Notes under the pieces: model-generated
The model's input: the letters and a program-made list of their open reading frames with translations, nothing else
Database searches by the model: none
What the model was told of the DNA's origin: nothing
Translations under genes and position numbers: made by a program
In this document: positions 24,159 to 35,424 of the stretch, piece after piece
Layout of the letters: each line of letters begins with the position of its first letter
Numbering within the stretch: the stretch's first letter is position 1
NCBI RefSeq assembly: GCF_003144195.1
Contig: NW_020290048.1
Location: 1 to 64,000 of the forward strand
DNA length: 64,000 bases
Direction of reading: 5' to 3'
Source of the DNA: Ceraceosorus guamensis
Lineage: Eukaryota > Basidiomycota > Exobasidiomycetes > Ceraceosorales > Ceraceosoraceae

Positions 24159-25865
24159 ATGGACTCTCTGAATAACCTAAGAGACTCTTTGGATTACTCT
24201 TCGAGTCGGCCGCCTGGCGGCTTCTCTAAGCGAGATGAGGTGGCACTCACTGCGGATTTTAAAGGTACGTGATTTCTTGTACATGTGTAGCCTCGAGCGA
24301 TCGGATGTAGCAGGCGCTCCTTTTGGTGCGGCTGTACTTCTGATTGCTGACTCTGGACACCCCTTCTCTTCTGGCTGGTAGCTGCTGCTCTGCATCTAAC
24401 AACGCTGTACAGGACCTCCTTGTCAACCTCCAAGAGGGTCTACTCTCGCGGCTACTTGGCTGCTCTATCAGACCTGCTGGACATGATTGCTCTACGAGCA
24501 CGTGGAAACGCCAGAGGAGGGAGAGCAGAAGCAATGATGGAAGATGCGCTACTCGATCCTCGTTCGTCCGAACAGCAACATCAAGCCGGTCCTTCCAGCC
24601 TTAGCGCTTCGACATCGACTCAAGAATTGGCCTGGATGGAGAGGTATCTCCAAGGCCGAATCGAGGCGTTGAAGGGTGAAGCGGAAGACGAGGAGATCGA
24701 GGCTGCTGCTGCTGATCAGGCTGGTCCTTCGATGGATGCCAGAAGGCGAGCGCCGTCAAGGCGCTCGAGGGAACGCGAGCTGAGTGCCGAAACTGTCTCA
24801 GCTCAGGAGACACCGCAGACTTCTCGGAGACAAGAGAGCAGGCCTGCATTCCGCCGGCAGTCGGGATCAGAAAACGCCGCCGGTGACAGACCTGTTCACC
24901 GGCCTGCATCTTTTGGAGGCACAACCTCGCAATCCTCCAGCAACACTGATCTCTTCCAGCCCCGCCTGAAACGGCCAGCTTCATCTCTCAGCTCGTCATC
25001 TAATCCAGAATTGATCGAGGACCCGCAGGATCTTCAACCTCGAGAGTCGGCCTCTGCGCCTGCACACGTACAGCCTTCGAGCGGCATGGAGTCTGACGCT
25101 GCAAGCGTAGCTGAGAGCGCCTCGAGCTCGCAATCATCAGGCAGCACCGCAGCAGCGGGATCGGCTCCATCGGCGAATCTCGCCGAGTCGCAAATGTCAT
25201 TCGCGACGCCAACGCCTCACCCACGTCGGTCAGATTCAGCGCGTTCACGTCGATCTAGCTCGGAGCTGGGAGAAGTGACGTTGCGCGAACAACGGTCTAC
25301 TTCAGGAGATGAGACGCTTGTCAATGTGCGAGCACCCGCACACTGCACGCCCACACACTTGCCCATGACGCCCAGTGGAAGACAACGCAAACCGACGAGA
25401 AGAGGAGGCGAACATGCTGGAAAGAGCAGGTGCAGCTCTCACGAGCAGTCCGGACATTTGCTGAGTCCGGTCGGTGAAGAAGCCGCATTGCAGATTCCGA
25501 ATCGACCAAGAAGGGAAGGCAAAAAACGATCGACATTTGGCCAAGGTGTCGCTCCTTCGCATCATCAAGATGGGGAACCAAATGCACCTGCGACAGCTGG
25601 ATCGGCCACGAATAGCTTCTCATTCTTCCTCCCACCACCTAGACATTCTTTGGAAGAGAGAGAGCCGAAAGCGGGAAATAGAAGAGGAGGTATTGTGGTA
25701 CCTGCGACGAGCGGCAACAACACCGCATTTGCACCATTTGCGAGCCATTCGCCTGAACAGGCTACTAGGGCCAAGAGGAGAAAGAGGGACAAGAAGGACG
25801 GCAACGGAAATGCGAATGCGAGTGGGCATGCAAGCGGCAATGGAGATGGGCAAAGCTTAATCTGA
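24159..25865 (+). CDS. HAPSTR1/C16orf72-like protein (tentative)
   Basis: Two exons, 24159-24264 and 24382-25865, joined in frame (AAA G|CT); 529 residues. The only ordered-looking part is the N-terminus: a stretch with A-A-x-x-L-T-x-L-Y-R-x-S-L-x-x-S-K-R followed by GYLAALSDLLDMIA (about residues 36-75). From memory this resembles the core of animal HAPSTR1/TAPR1 (C16orf72), where FQNAATAVTNLYKESV precedes a GYQRR-type helix. The rest is Ser/Pro/Arg-rich and disordered, with a very basic KRRKRDKKDG cluster near the end, possibly a nuclear localisation signal. In animals the family is a HUWE1 partner in stress response; transferring that role here is inference. Confidence 0.55.
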
Positions 25866-26666
25866 CTGATCAAGTGGTCAGGATAGGGAAGGAGACATGG
25901 AGAGCATCCACGTGAATGCTACATTCAGGTCTGGGCGGTCTCGGCCCCCTTGGCCTACGCAAACGTCCGACACTCTTCAATGTTTGATTGGATACGTATA
26001 TCACACTGATTGCGCACTGCACCCTCGTGGCACTATGGAAATCCAAAGTCGCAAAGTCTCGAGTGTGATGTCCTGATTCCAGCCTTGGCCTTCACCCGAG
26101 CCGTGGCCGATCAGCTGTGCCGATAAGTGGCTTTATGTTTGACTCACCGTTGATATGCCCGCGGCACCAGCCTCTAGCTACGCTGGGAAAAGCATCACCG
26201 GCAAGAAAGGCGCGTGCCGTTTCACGTGACTTGCATTCAAAATGACGGGTGGAGGCGAGCCTGGGGATTCTGGACCGGCAAACTCGATGATCTGGACTCT
26301 CGACGTCACATCCTTCACATCACAGCACAAAGTTGCGCATTCAAGCTCACTATACGCTTAAGAGCTACAAATCGTCGCCCTGACTTGTCGATTTCCACAA
26401 TCAGACTCGCGCGAATGCTCTGAGGCTTGACGCTCGCTGGCTGACAGTACATCGACAGGAGCCAAAAAATGAAGGACGCTGCACTTTCAAAGACTTCCTT
26501 CTTCCATACTGTAGTGGTGATTGGGAAATGTGCGTAAAAGCGCCTACAGAGCTTTCGATGACAGCGCGCATCATCAGTCTGGGCTATGCATGCGACTGGA
26601 AGTATGTCACCACCCCCCGACGTGATCGTATCTGCCACTGCTCTGACATCAGCAGCACGACACGCG
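25866..26666. other. Intergenic region upstream of MLH3
   Basis: Upstream of MLH3 and downstream of the HAPSTR1-like gene. The in-frame ATG at 26586 lies in its last part and could be an alternative start of MLH3. Nothing else recognised. Confidence 0.5.
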
Positions 26667-29600
26667 ATGCCGCAGGAGATCGTACGTCTGCCAAACCGAG
26701 CTAGGCACCAACTTCGCAGCTACCTCGCACTGCCCACGCTCCCAGCAATCCTCTCTGCGCTGGTACACAACGCCCTACAGGCCAGTCCCAAGCGCGTAGA
26801 CTTGCATCTGTGCATCTCGTACGACGATGTTGGCGCCAAGAATGGGTCTAGCAGTGCGGCTGGACCTCCTCCCAGTGTGGCTTGTGTGGATGATGGGGAT
26901 GGGTTTGATAGGAGCTTGTTTGGGAGACACGTGTGGAGGGAAAGAGCGCCGAGCTTGCATCAGATGGCAGATGTCGGTACCTTGAGCATCGCTACTGGCA
27001 CTTCTGGCAATCGATGGGCTTACGTGAGGATGGTGAGCCGCGAAAGATGACGGGATGATGTGCTGCGCATGATGTCTGATACGCTGCAATCCATATTTAC
27101 CGCAAATCAGGGAGATACCACTATGCTCAACGGACCTGCTAACGACGCGCTCAATGCTGTGCACGTTGCATCCACAAGAGCAAGAGGCTCCTGCGTGAGC
27201 GTCTCTGATCTCTACGCATCCGTGAGTTGATCGGTCTCGCGTGGTGATCCTTCTCTATGCTGATGCCCAAGTCTGTCAACGCTCGCTGAACGGCGTGCGC
27301 TACCAGCTGCCTGCTCGAAGGCGTGCACTACAACACTCGCCCTCTAGCACCATCAACGCATGTATTCATAGTCTTGTCACCATTTCGCTCGGCTGGCCCG
27401 ATGTGCGCTTTGCTGTGAACGTGCAGGGGTCCAAAGGGTCCAAATTGGTGCTGTCTATACCTGCGGTGAGTCGTTCGTCTGCCCAAGCAGCATCCCGTGC
27501 TGAGAACGCCATGGTCGGATCATTGCTTCTGTGCCAGGCGAAAGACTATGAGGAAAGGCTTGGAGCTGCTTTGAAGCTGGGCAATGCGGCACCCCCGATC
27601 AGATCGGTGGATAAGGTCAGGAATCTCTCACCCTGCGACAGTGTGGCTTGTAGTGGAGCAGCGCCAAAGAAACGACGACGTGCGAGCACGCAGCCTGCTT
27701 TACTGGCTCTCGACGATCCTACGGCCACGCTGAGCGTCAATGGTTTGTTGCTGCTCAGTCCAGCGCCAAAAGGCTGCCAAGCAATCTTTTTTGGCGGGCA
27801 ACTCATCGAAGTCGACTCTCACGAGGGCGCTGCTCTTCACGAGGCAGTACAAGCAGTCTACGCTCGAAGTGCTTTCTCAGCTTCTGAAGCTCGCACAGCA
27901 AACAAGAAGCAGACGAGCCCAACGAAGGGCGTCCAAGCGCGTCCGGGGTACGTGCTGCATGTTTCGCTCAGAGCCGGCAAGGAATCGGCGCGGGCTATGC
28001 AGCAGACCGCTTGTCAGGACGAAGTCGTCGGATTGGTCGCCAGAGTCCTCTCGGAGACGGTCGCGGAAGAGCTGGTCGAATCGGGCCTCTTGAATGCAAA
28101 GGTGCCAAAGAGAGAGCGCACAACGGGTTTGAAAACTGGTGCAACACGCCCTGATGCGACCATGAGAGCCGAGGATCATCCATCAACCACTGTGCAGAGG
28201 CATCTGTCCCGTCGCCCAACGTCGAAGAAGCGCAAAGGCTTCAGCGAACACCTTGCTGAAGCTTTCAAAGCTCGCAATGCTGTTGCTGAGGCCAGTCAGT
28301 ACGACTACGAGGTTGTCCAAGGGCAGCATCCACACTGCTGCGATCTGCAACATGCTCAACGTGATACATCCTTGCTAAGCACCCCTGGGCCCCATCAGGA
28401 GGTTATGGTAGGCCAGCACTACCTCGTCGATGAGCGCACAGGAGATTCATTGCCCGTCGCCTCTGAGAAGAGAGGTCCGCTAGCGTTAAGAAAGAGTCGC
28501 AGATTGTTAGACAGCGGCAGGGCTGCACCGGACTCGAGCTTGCCGGGATGGTTGGGGGAAGCGATGAGGCTTAGCAGGGACTCGATCTTGCCTGCCCCTG
28601 CGGAAGCCGACATTCCATGCGTGGAATCTCTAGGGAGCGCGGATGTTTCTATATTCAAGAGCACCTTTGCGGATCATCCTCCTCGACTTGCAAATAGAAA
28701 TGGAGGAAGCAGACCCTCAGGTCCGGACTATCGCCTCGGATCCAGGTTCTTCTCCCAGCGTGGAGCGTCAAAGGATGGAAGCACGATATCGTCGCTGCGT
28801 GCTGCCGATCTCACCAAGGCTCGCGTGCTGAAGCAGGTGGACAACAAGTTCATTGCGTGCACCATGCCCCTCCACAAGGGCCAAGCGCTCGTCTTGGTCG
28901 ACCAACATGCAGCTGACGGTGCGCCTCCGTCCTGCTCCGATGCTCCCCCTTTGCCCAGTCGATTGCTGACCTTTACCGCTCTCTCGCCCCATTTCGATCA
29001 GAACGTATCCGCTTCGAACTGCTCCTACGCACCTATCTCGAGCCGGTCCTAGCTTCCAAAGGCGAGCTAGAGACATTTACCTTGCCGAAAGCGCACGAGA
29101 TGCGCATGCCTAGCCGCAGCGTCGCTAGTCTCTGCGAGGACTCTACGTCTGTACAAGTTCTGGAAAACTTGGGCTTCGGCTTCGGCGCAGGAACTGTTGC
29201 GGCTGCACCCGGACCGACGGACGAGCCGTCGCGAATCGTTGAAGAGAGTCGAGCTACATCAGGATCTACATTGATTATACGCAAGCTGCCAAGCCTTCTA
29301 AAGGATCGTTTGACGGACCTGAATACGCTGTCGGCTGCTTTGGAAGATCTGGTGGACTGGATTGAAGAAGGAGGTGCAGAGAGGTTGAATAGGGCCAAGC
29401 ATCTGTTAGGGCGTAGAAGAGCAGTCAGAGATGGGAAGAGTGATGTGAAGCGCGAGGGCGGGGAGGCGGAGGAAGAAGGGGAAGAGGCGTGGTTGACTGG
29501 ACTTCGACATTTGCCTCCTCGAATTTTGGAGATGATCGCTAGCAAGGCTTGTCGAGGCGCGATCAGTGAGTTGCTCTCAATCAGCTCTGCTTCGGGTAGC

Positions 29601-29992
29601 AGACGGCTCGACGCGTCTCTGCCACGATTGTGAGCTGAGCACCCCCGAGACATTCTTTTGGCAAAGTGTTCGGCGACGCGCTGCAGAAAGAGCAGTGCGA
29701 AAGAATGCTGCAACAGCTCGCCTCGACGCGCTTCCCGTTTCAGTGCGCACATGGACGGTGAGTTTTGAGGCAGAAACGGCGGAGCGCTCGCCTGCCTCGA
29801 TGCTCCACAATCTGCTACTGGGCCCGATCGCAACAGCCTTGACTCACCTCGTCCATCTCTTGGCTTTGTTCGTACGTCTGCAGTCCTGCCATGGTCCCGA
29901 TATGTCACTTGCATTCCGACCTGGAGCGCGCATCCTTTTCAAGACGATCTATTCGCTGGCAAGCTTTGAAGTCGGGCGCAACGACTTCCTGA
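26667..29992 (+). CDS. MLH3: MutL homologue Mlh3 with altered ATPase site
   Basis: Partner of Mlh1 in the MutLgamma endonuclease acting in meiotic crossing-over and mismatch repair. Exons: 26667-27032, 27111-27221, 27307-27465, 27538-28918, 29002-29565, 29667-29757, 29884-29992; 926 residues. N-terminal GHKL-like domain with VDDGDGF and LYASLPARRRAL; C-terminal endonuclease motif DQHAADERIRFE (DQHA-x2-E-x4-E), then SKACRGAI and CAHGRPAMVP, as in Mlh3. With the ATG at 26667, Asn35 falls where MutL family Asn35 is, but the catalytic Glu31 position is Ala and the GFRGEAL loop is not recognisable (WRERAPS). An upstream in-frame ATG (26586) would add 27 residues. The 72-bp intron 27466-27537 is in frame and might be retained. 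The middle is Ser-rich and unconserved. Confidence 0.9.
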
Positions 29993-30221
29993 ATAGCACG
30001 ACAGCATCACCGGTCCACAGATAGGCTTACATCAGTCCAGACTCCCGCTCTTCGACCACGCAGTCACCGGTCTAAGGACAATACATTGATTGATCGGACG
30101 AGTGCACGGAAGTCCCGTCAGCTTGGCCTTGCAAACGGCGGTCCCCATTTCCCATCATGGACTGTGGCGTAGTTTGGCCCCCCGACTTTCAGGCGATGGA
30201 ACAGATGTTCTTTCGAGCATT
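29993..30221. other. Short convergent spacer MLH3/4E-BP-like
   Basis: 229 bp between two stop codons; must hold both 3' ends. No other signal seen. Confidence 0.5.
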
Positions 30222-31418
30222 CTAGAGGTCCATGTGGAAGTGCTCGTCGTTGTGGGTGTTGGTCGCACGAGCAGCAGCGGCGGTGGTGGCGGCAGAGTCG
30301 ATGACGGTGCCTTTCTCACGAGACGGCGAGACGCTAGAATTATCGCGCGGTCGACCATGTCCTGTTCTCGCTCCGCCTGCTTTGCTGCTGCTGCTGGCTG
30401 AGGAGGTGTTTTGTGTAGGACTGACAGGACCCGAAAAGGTAAAGGCTGAACCTGGAGACCGAGGAGCGCCGGACCTGGCAGTGATGGGACTTCCAGCTGC
30501 CGCATTGCTGCTTGGGCTGGTAGTGTCGATGTTGAAGGAGGTGGACGGGGAACGCGTTCTGATGGCGCTTGGGGAAGAAGGTGCGAAACCTCTGATCGCC
30601 CCACCTTTGTTCGCATGGTCTTGCCCTGCGCCCGCCGCAGCAGTAGGGAAAGAAGAGCCAAGAGCGGTGGAACCTCTCGATGTCGTCGACGCTACTTGCG
30701 CACTGTGACTGTGATTCTGGTGCGCCCTTTTGCTGGAAGAGACATCGAAATTCTCAGGCGTGCGTCCAAAGATCGACCCCACTCCGCCCGAGCCGGAGTC
30801 GATGGTCCCTGTTCCGTTCGTCTCTATAATAGAAGGCCGATCAACTTGTCCCGCCTGAGAGCCGTAGCTGGGACCGTAAGTGTAGTAGGCCTTTTCGGGC
30901 GAACGAGAGATTTCAGCGGGAATGCCGTTGGGACCTAGACCCTTTGGCGGGCTGGCAGAGAGGGGAGAAGAAGCTAGCTGTAGAAGTTGCTCGCGCGAGT
31001 ACATTAGGCGAGAGCTGCAATGGAGCGAAATCAGGGATGCGGAGAATGCTAGTGAGATTGGCGCGAATTGCTAGATGCTTGAACGTCTCACTGTTCCGCC
31101 AGCCTCTCGATACGAGGATGGACCGTGTGCTTGCGGGCAGAGGCGTGTGCGTGCTGCTCCGTTTGCTGCAGGCGGTCCAGCTGCCCCCCTCCCGCGCGCG
31201 TTCCCGCGATTCTCGCCAACGATTTTTGCACCCAATGCTGCACCGACGGCAGTCTCGGCGACGCAAGCGACTCACCCTCCTGGTGTGGTGCCATACAAAT
31301 CAGCGCCTCTTGGATCGCGAGCAGAGGCAGAGCTCAGACTAGCAGCACCGCCTCGAGTCTCATGATTCGTCGTTGGACTCGGACGCCGAGCTGAAATGGT
31401 CATGGGTGAAGCTGACAT
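30222..31418 (-). CDS. 4E-BP-like eIF4E-binding translational repressor
   Basis: Exons (minus) 31418-31276 and 31014-30222, joined GG|C in frame; 311 residues. In order: TTPGG (Thr45), the canonical eIF4E-binding motif YSREQLL (Tyr53, YxxxxLL), SSPL (Ser64) and ASPP (Ser69), then a long Ser/Pro-rich disordered middle, and the extreme C-terminus FHMDL (307-311). In human 4E-BP1 the matching elements are Thr46, Tyr54 (YDRKFLM), Ser65, Thr70 and the TOS motif FEMDI at the end, so spacing is identical and numbering differs by one. 4E-BPs block eIF4E-eIF4G binding until TORC1 phosphorylates the S/T-P sites. The protein is much longer than the 118-residue human one. The start ATG (MSASPM) is supported by this numbering; an upstream exon is not excluded. 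Orthology is inferred from motif collinearity. Confidence 0.82.
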
Positions 31419-33867
31419 GACTACCGCGCGAGTGGTCCTCGAAGCGAGGTTGAGCGGATACTGCAACGTACGCGTTGCCGACTTTTGCGAACCAGCAAGT
31501 CTTGTCACCACGGGATGGATGTTCGAGTAGAGGCTTATGGGGGCCAGCTATAGTGGTTTGAGTAGGTGTAGCGTGCTGTCTTCGAATCTGATCGAGGGGT
31601 GGTGAGTGGTGAGTGTGGATGCGCTGAGCAAGGGTCCGCCGAGTGCGAAGCGAAGCGAAACACGCAGACAAGCCGCTCGCGACCGGCCTTTTGACTCACT
31701 TTCGTCAAAGCAAAATCGATCGATACCTCTTGATTGTTTGCTCGCAGCAGAAGCAAGTGATGACGTGGAATGCAAAACGCCGAGCAAGCGGTTGTCGACG
31801 TTCTTTGTCCAGATGTGAGTCTAAAGTCGGAAAGGAAAGTCACAGCAGGCGAGAGTGCGCGTGACGCTCAATTCACTACCAACTATTACGAATGACTCCA
31901 AACTCGACTCCTGAGTCCCTGCCATGCACATCACGAAGAGGGCAATTAGGAGGAACAGAGCGAGGCGGCGCAAATGACACAATCAGCAGCTAGGGTGGCA
32001 TCACGGCTGCCGTAGTGCGTGATCGTTGACTCTGGACCCGAGATATGACGAGTGGCTGTGGCTGTGTTACCATCCCTGCTGTACGCCTCAGCAGCAGGAG
32101 CTGAGGCACGCAACTCTACAAATTCCAGTCAGAGTGCATGCGAGTCAAGAGTCAAGTCTGTCTGCGCCGCGGTCCCTGTACAGCATTTCGTATTTGCTGT
32201 CCACAGGCTATAGGAGGCAGACAGGCAGCTAGCTGTACAGTCACATTCTGCCTTTGCAACAAGAAACGTCAACCTGGAGGTGGACAACGCAGGGCTATGA
32301 ACGGCAATGAAGCAGGAGCTCGCAGCGCTTCTATGCCCCTGTGGCTATATGAGATAAACGGTATCTGAACGGTGCCCATGCAACGGCCACAGGGTGGAGG
32401 CGCAGTCACAATCAAGTCGTAGGCTTGAGGTGATGGGGATGCTGCATATGCTGCTGGGCACGACATGTCAACCCCGCGCGCGCGCGCATGAACAGCGCCA
32501 CCATATCATAGCAGCGGCAGCATGCAGCATGCGCACGGAAATCACGAATGTGCTCCGTGCGCACGCGTCATAACGTCCTCGCGCCGAGCGGGTTGTCGTG
32601 ATATCTACGGTACATTCACGATTCACAATTCAAGGATTGAGCAACACGCCTCGAGCGGGCGTTGCTGCTCTATATCAAGCACACCGTGCAGTTGTGAGTG
32701 GTGTAGATACCGCGCGCGCGGTTCCGTGCTGCTAGCATATATATCCTACATGCGGCGAAGTGGGACCTAGGAAGTGGGACCTAGGTATATACCTCTATAT
32801 ATATGTGCCACTCTATTATTCATATTCATATTCGTGTTGTCGTGATCACACGCGAGCCATGCAAGGTGCATGCTAATTCACGATCGCTGTGGGACTCTTG
32901 ACTTGTTTACAATGACTAGTTTACGAGCGCGGGTTGGGTAGAAGCAGCAAGCAGAGGACCAGGAAAGCTTCTGTGCGCCAAGCCTGCATTTGATTGCGTC
33001 CGAGATAGCGCTGAATCACAAGTGCACGCCATGTAAGAGGACCATGTTGGCTGTCGGCTCACGCGAAGCGATGGTCAAGCGATACAAGGTCATTGCTACC
33101 CCCAGCGCGGTCTCTAGCTGAGCTCGTGGGTTGATGATGCGCTCGGTCTTACTTGGGACCCACGAGCCAAAGCTGTTGTGACTGTTGTACTGTGCTTCCA
33201 GGATGCAACGCCTGATTTGCTCGCGTTCCAACATATTCATGATTGCTTTCGATCGGCGACACCGGCCTAAGAAGCCTACGATCAAGGATGGGAAGACAAG
33301 CACCCTAAAGCGTCAGACGTTCCGCCAAAGGTGAACAGATCACGTGATAGAGTTCTACATACGATCGCCGCATGAGAAGCCCGTGCGCCAGAAAACCGCG
33401 CTGGCTGGCGTATAACGGCGGCTGGTCGACGTGGTGCTCATTTCGCGCACGCGCTGTGCTCAATCGCGCATCTATGTACAGTCAAGAGTCACCAGTCAAG
33501 AGTCACGAGTTGTACCAGGCTTTTCGATACACACAGTCACGAGCGCCCACGCCATTGGTGGTAAGATCTCATGACGACGCTGGAGAGCGGAAACCGCACT
33601 CTGGCTACGTATAGGATTTCGACGTGATCTCAACTCTGCAGGCACGACTAAGCCCTAGCCCATGCTACAAGTCGCCTCGACGCCAACACCTTACTGCCCT
33701 TCCTCACGAACATTCATCCACTTTGAGCTGCACGTTGCAGCTTGCACCTCTGCAGACCGTATTCGATGCCAAGCCGCGAGCTCAGGTGACGTTTGCAACA
33801 TTCAAGCTCAGACCCAATCCCTCGCGCACAAAGCCGCCAAACACAATTCGCAAGTAGAGGCCTCGTG
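31419..33867. other. Gene-poor 2.4-kb intergenic region
   Basis: Divergent spacer between the 4E-BP-like gene (-) and YIF1 (+). It holds TA-rich patches (32740-32830), a 14-bp tandem duplication (32757-32784), a CG-rich alternating stretch near 32471-32487, and several dispersed strings (near 32143, 32610, 32880 and 33480). One 95-codon minus-strand frame (33016-33303) has no recognisable family. A GTGAGT donor-like site on the minus strand near 31695 might belong to a 5' leader intron of the 4E-BP-like gene. Confidence 0.55.
32757..32784. repeat. 14-bp direct tandem duplication
   Basis: Two perfect adjacent copies of gaagtgggacctag, followed directly by gtatatacc and a (TA)n stretch. Intergenic; a recent slippage or duplication event is the simplest reading. 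Confidence 0.9.
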
Positions 33868-35424
33868 ATGTACCAGCAAGGCCAGTATTCGTCGCGATCG
33901 CCGGTGAGTAGCCCTTGCAACTCTGAACACGCGCGAAGGGGTGACTAAGACGGAGAGAGCCATTTTCACATGCTCAGCCGCCATTGCAGCACCCCGTACC
34001 GACGCACCCGCCGGTGCAGGTCCCGATCCCATCCGGAACACCAGGGCCGGGAAGCCAGAGCAGCGGGCGACCCTCTATTGACGGGGGAGGGTTTGGAAGC
34101 ACAAGCACAGCGGAAGCCCATCTCTCGTCCGCGAGAGCCAGAGGCGGTCAGTCCGAAAGTGGCTATGCCCGCTATGCTTCTCCGCCCTTGCAAAATCCCT
34201 ATGGACAGCCCCAGAATCAATACCAACAGCATGCTGGGGGTATGGGTGCGGGGTCCAAAGGAGTGACCGGCGGGATGATGCATCAACAGCAGCAGCCGCA
34301 GCAGCAGCATCCAAATCAGGGCTTCCAACAATTTGGAAGCTTTGCCAGCTTTGCGAATGGAATGGGAAATGGGCAGGCTGGAATGGGAGGCAACATGTTG
34401 AATGATGCTACTGCTCAAATGGGAGTACAGTTTGGGCGTCAGATGGCAGCTGCTGGACAGGAGTACGTTGGCAAGAACGTGAGTCGATGCATGCACGGAA
34501 TGAGTAGATGAGCGGCTCATACCTGACCCCTGAGGTGCACCTCAACAGTTTGGATCCTTTCTGCCGGTGCCATTATTGAAACACTACTTCAACGTATCGA
34601 ATTCGTACGTGCTGCACAAGTTGCGCCTCGTCCTCTTCCCTTGGAGGCATAAGCCTTGGTCCAGGCTTCACGCGGCTGCTGCAGGCGCATCTGCTTATGG
34701 AGGGGAACCGCAGTACGGTGCGTCTACATCAAAGGCAGAAGGGTACGCTCCGCCGAGGGAAGACGTGAACAGTCCGGACCTCTACATCCCCGGTGAGTCA
34801 CCACCTGCTACAAAGATTGCGAGCCCCAACGCTAATTTGCCCTGCGTCTGCTATCTCGTCTCGCGTGACAGTGATGGCATTCGTAACATACGTCCTGCTT
34901 GTTTGCATCATCCGCGGTATCGAATCGCGCTTCCATCCCGAAGTACTTGGCCTGACATCATCGAAAGCGCTGGGAATCGTCTTCTTCGAATTTGCTGCCG
35001 TCAAGCTCGGATGCTACTTGCTCAACATTCAAGGGGACCACACCGTCATCGATTTGGTTGCTTACGGTGGCTACAAGTTTGTCGGTGCCATCGTCACTTT
35101 GCTAGCTGGTCTGACGCTGCCTGGACGACTAATCTACTGGAGCGTCTTCGCATATACTTGCGCCGCCAACGCTTTCTTCCTTGTAAGTCGCTTCGAGAGT
35201 TTGCGCTGCATCGACGAAAAAAATTCCATGCTTAAATGCGATTTTATCCTTGGCTCGCCTCGCAGCTGCGATCGCTTCGATATGTGGTGCTGCCAGATCC
35301 TAGCAGCCCTAGCAGCGTCACCATCACACCACAAACCAGATCGAGGCGCATCCAGTTCCTCTTTGCGATTGCCGCTGTACAGACACTTTACTGCTTCCTG
35401 CTTATCATTGGCATTTGGCACTGA
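33868..35424 (+). CDS. YIF1: Yif1, ER-Golgi transport membrane protein
   Basis: Partner of Yip1 in COPII vesicle function and Rab membrane recruitment. Exons 33868-33903, 33978-34478, 34549-34792, 34872-35182, 35266-35424; 416 residues. The cytosolic N-terminus is Pro/Gln/Gly-rich; then come the family blocks YFNVSNSYVLHKLRLVLFP, REDVNSPDLYIPVMAFVTYV, and four to five hydrophobic helices (VMAFVTYVLLVCIIRG; LGIVFFEFAAVKLGCYLL; FVGAIVTLLAGLTLPG; LIYWSVFAYTCAANAFFL; FLFAIAAVQTLYCFLLIIG). The stop directly after IGIWH fits the family. A region after PWSRLH (Ala/Gly-rich) has no counterpart in human YIF1 as I recall it. Works in the same ER-exit step as the SEC24 in this window, but the two are not linked. 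Confidence 0.95.

Noticed and set aside
27466-27537. In-frame 72-bp segment of MLH3 read as coding
   Set aside because: It has a GTGAGT donor and tgtgccag acceptor and typical intron length, so I modelled it as an intron, though retention would keep the frame.
33016-33303. 95-codon minus-strand frame in the 2.4-kb spacer
   Set aside because: No recognisable domain, and composition is not clearly coding. Kept only as a note in the spacer entry.
31419-33867. Centromere- or transposon-like region
   Set aside because: TA-rich patches and small repeats are present, but no long repeats, terminal repeats, transposase or reverse-transcriptase-like frames are seen.
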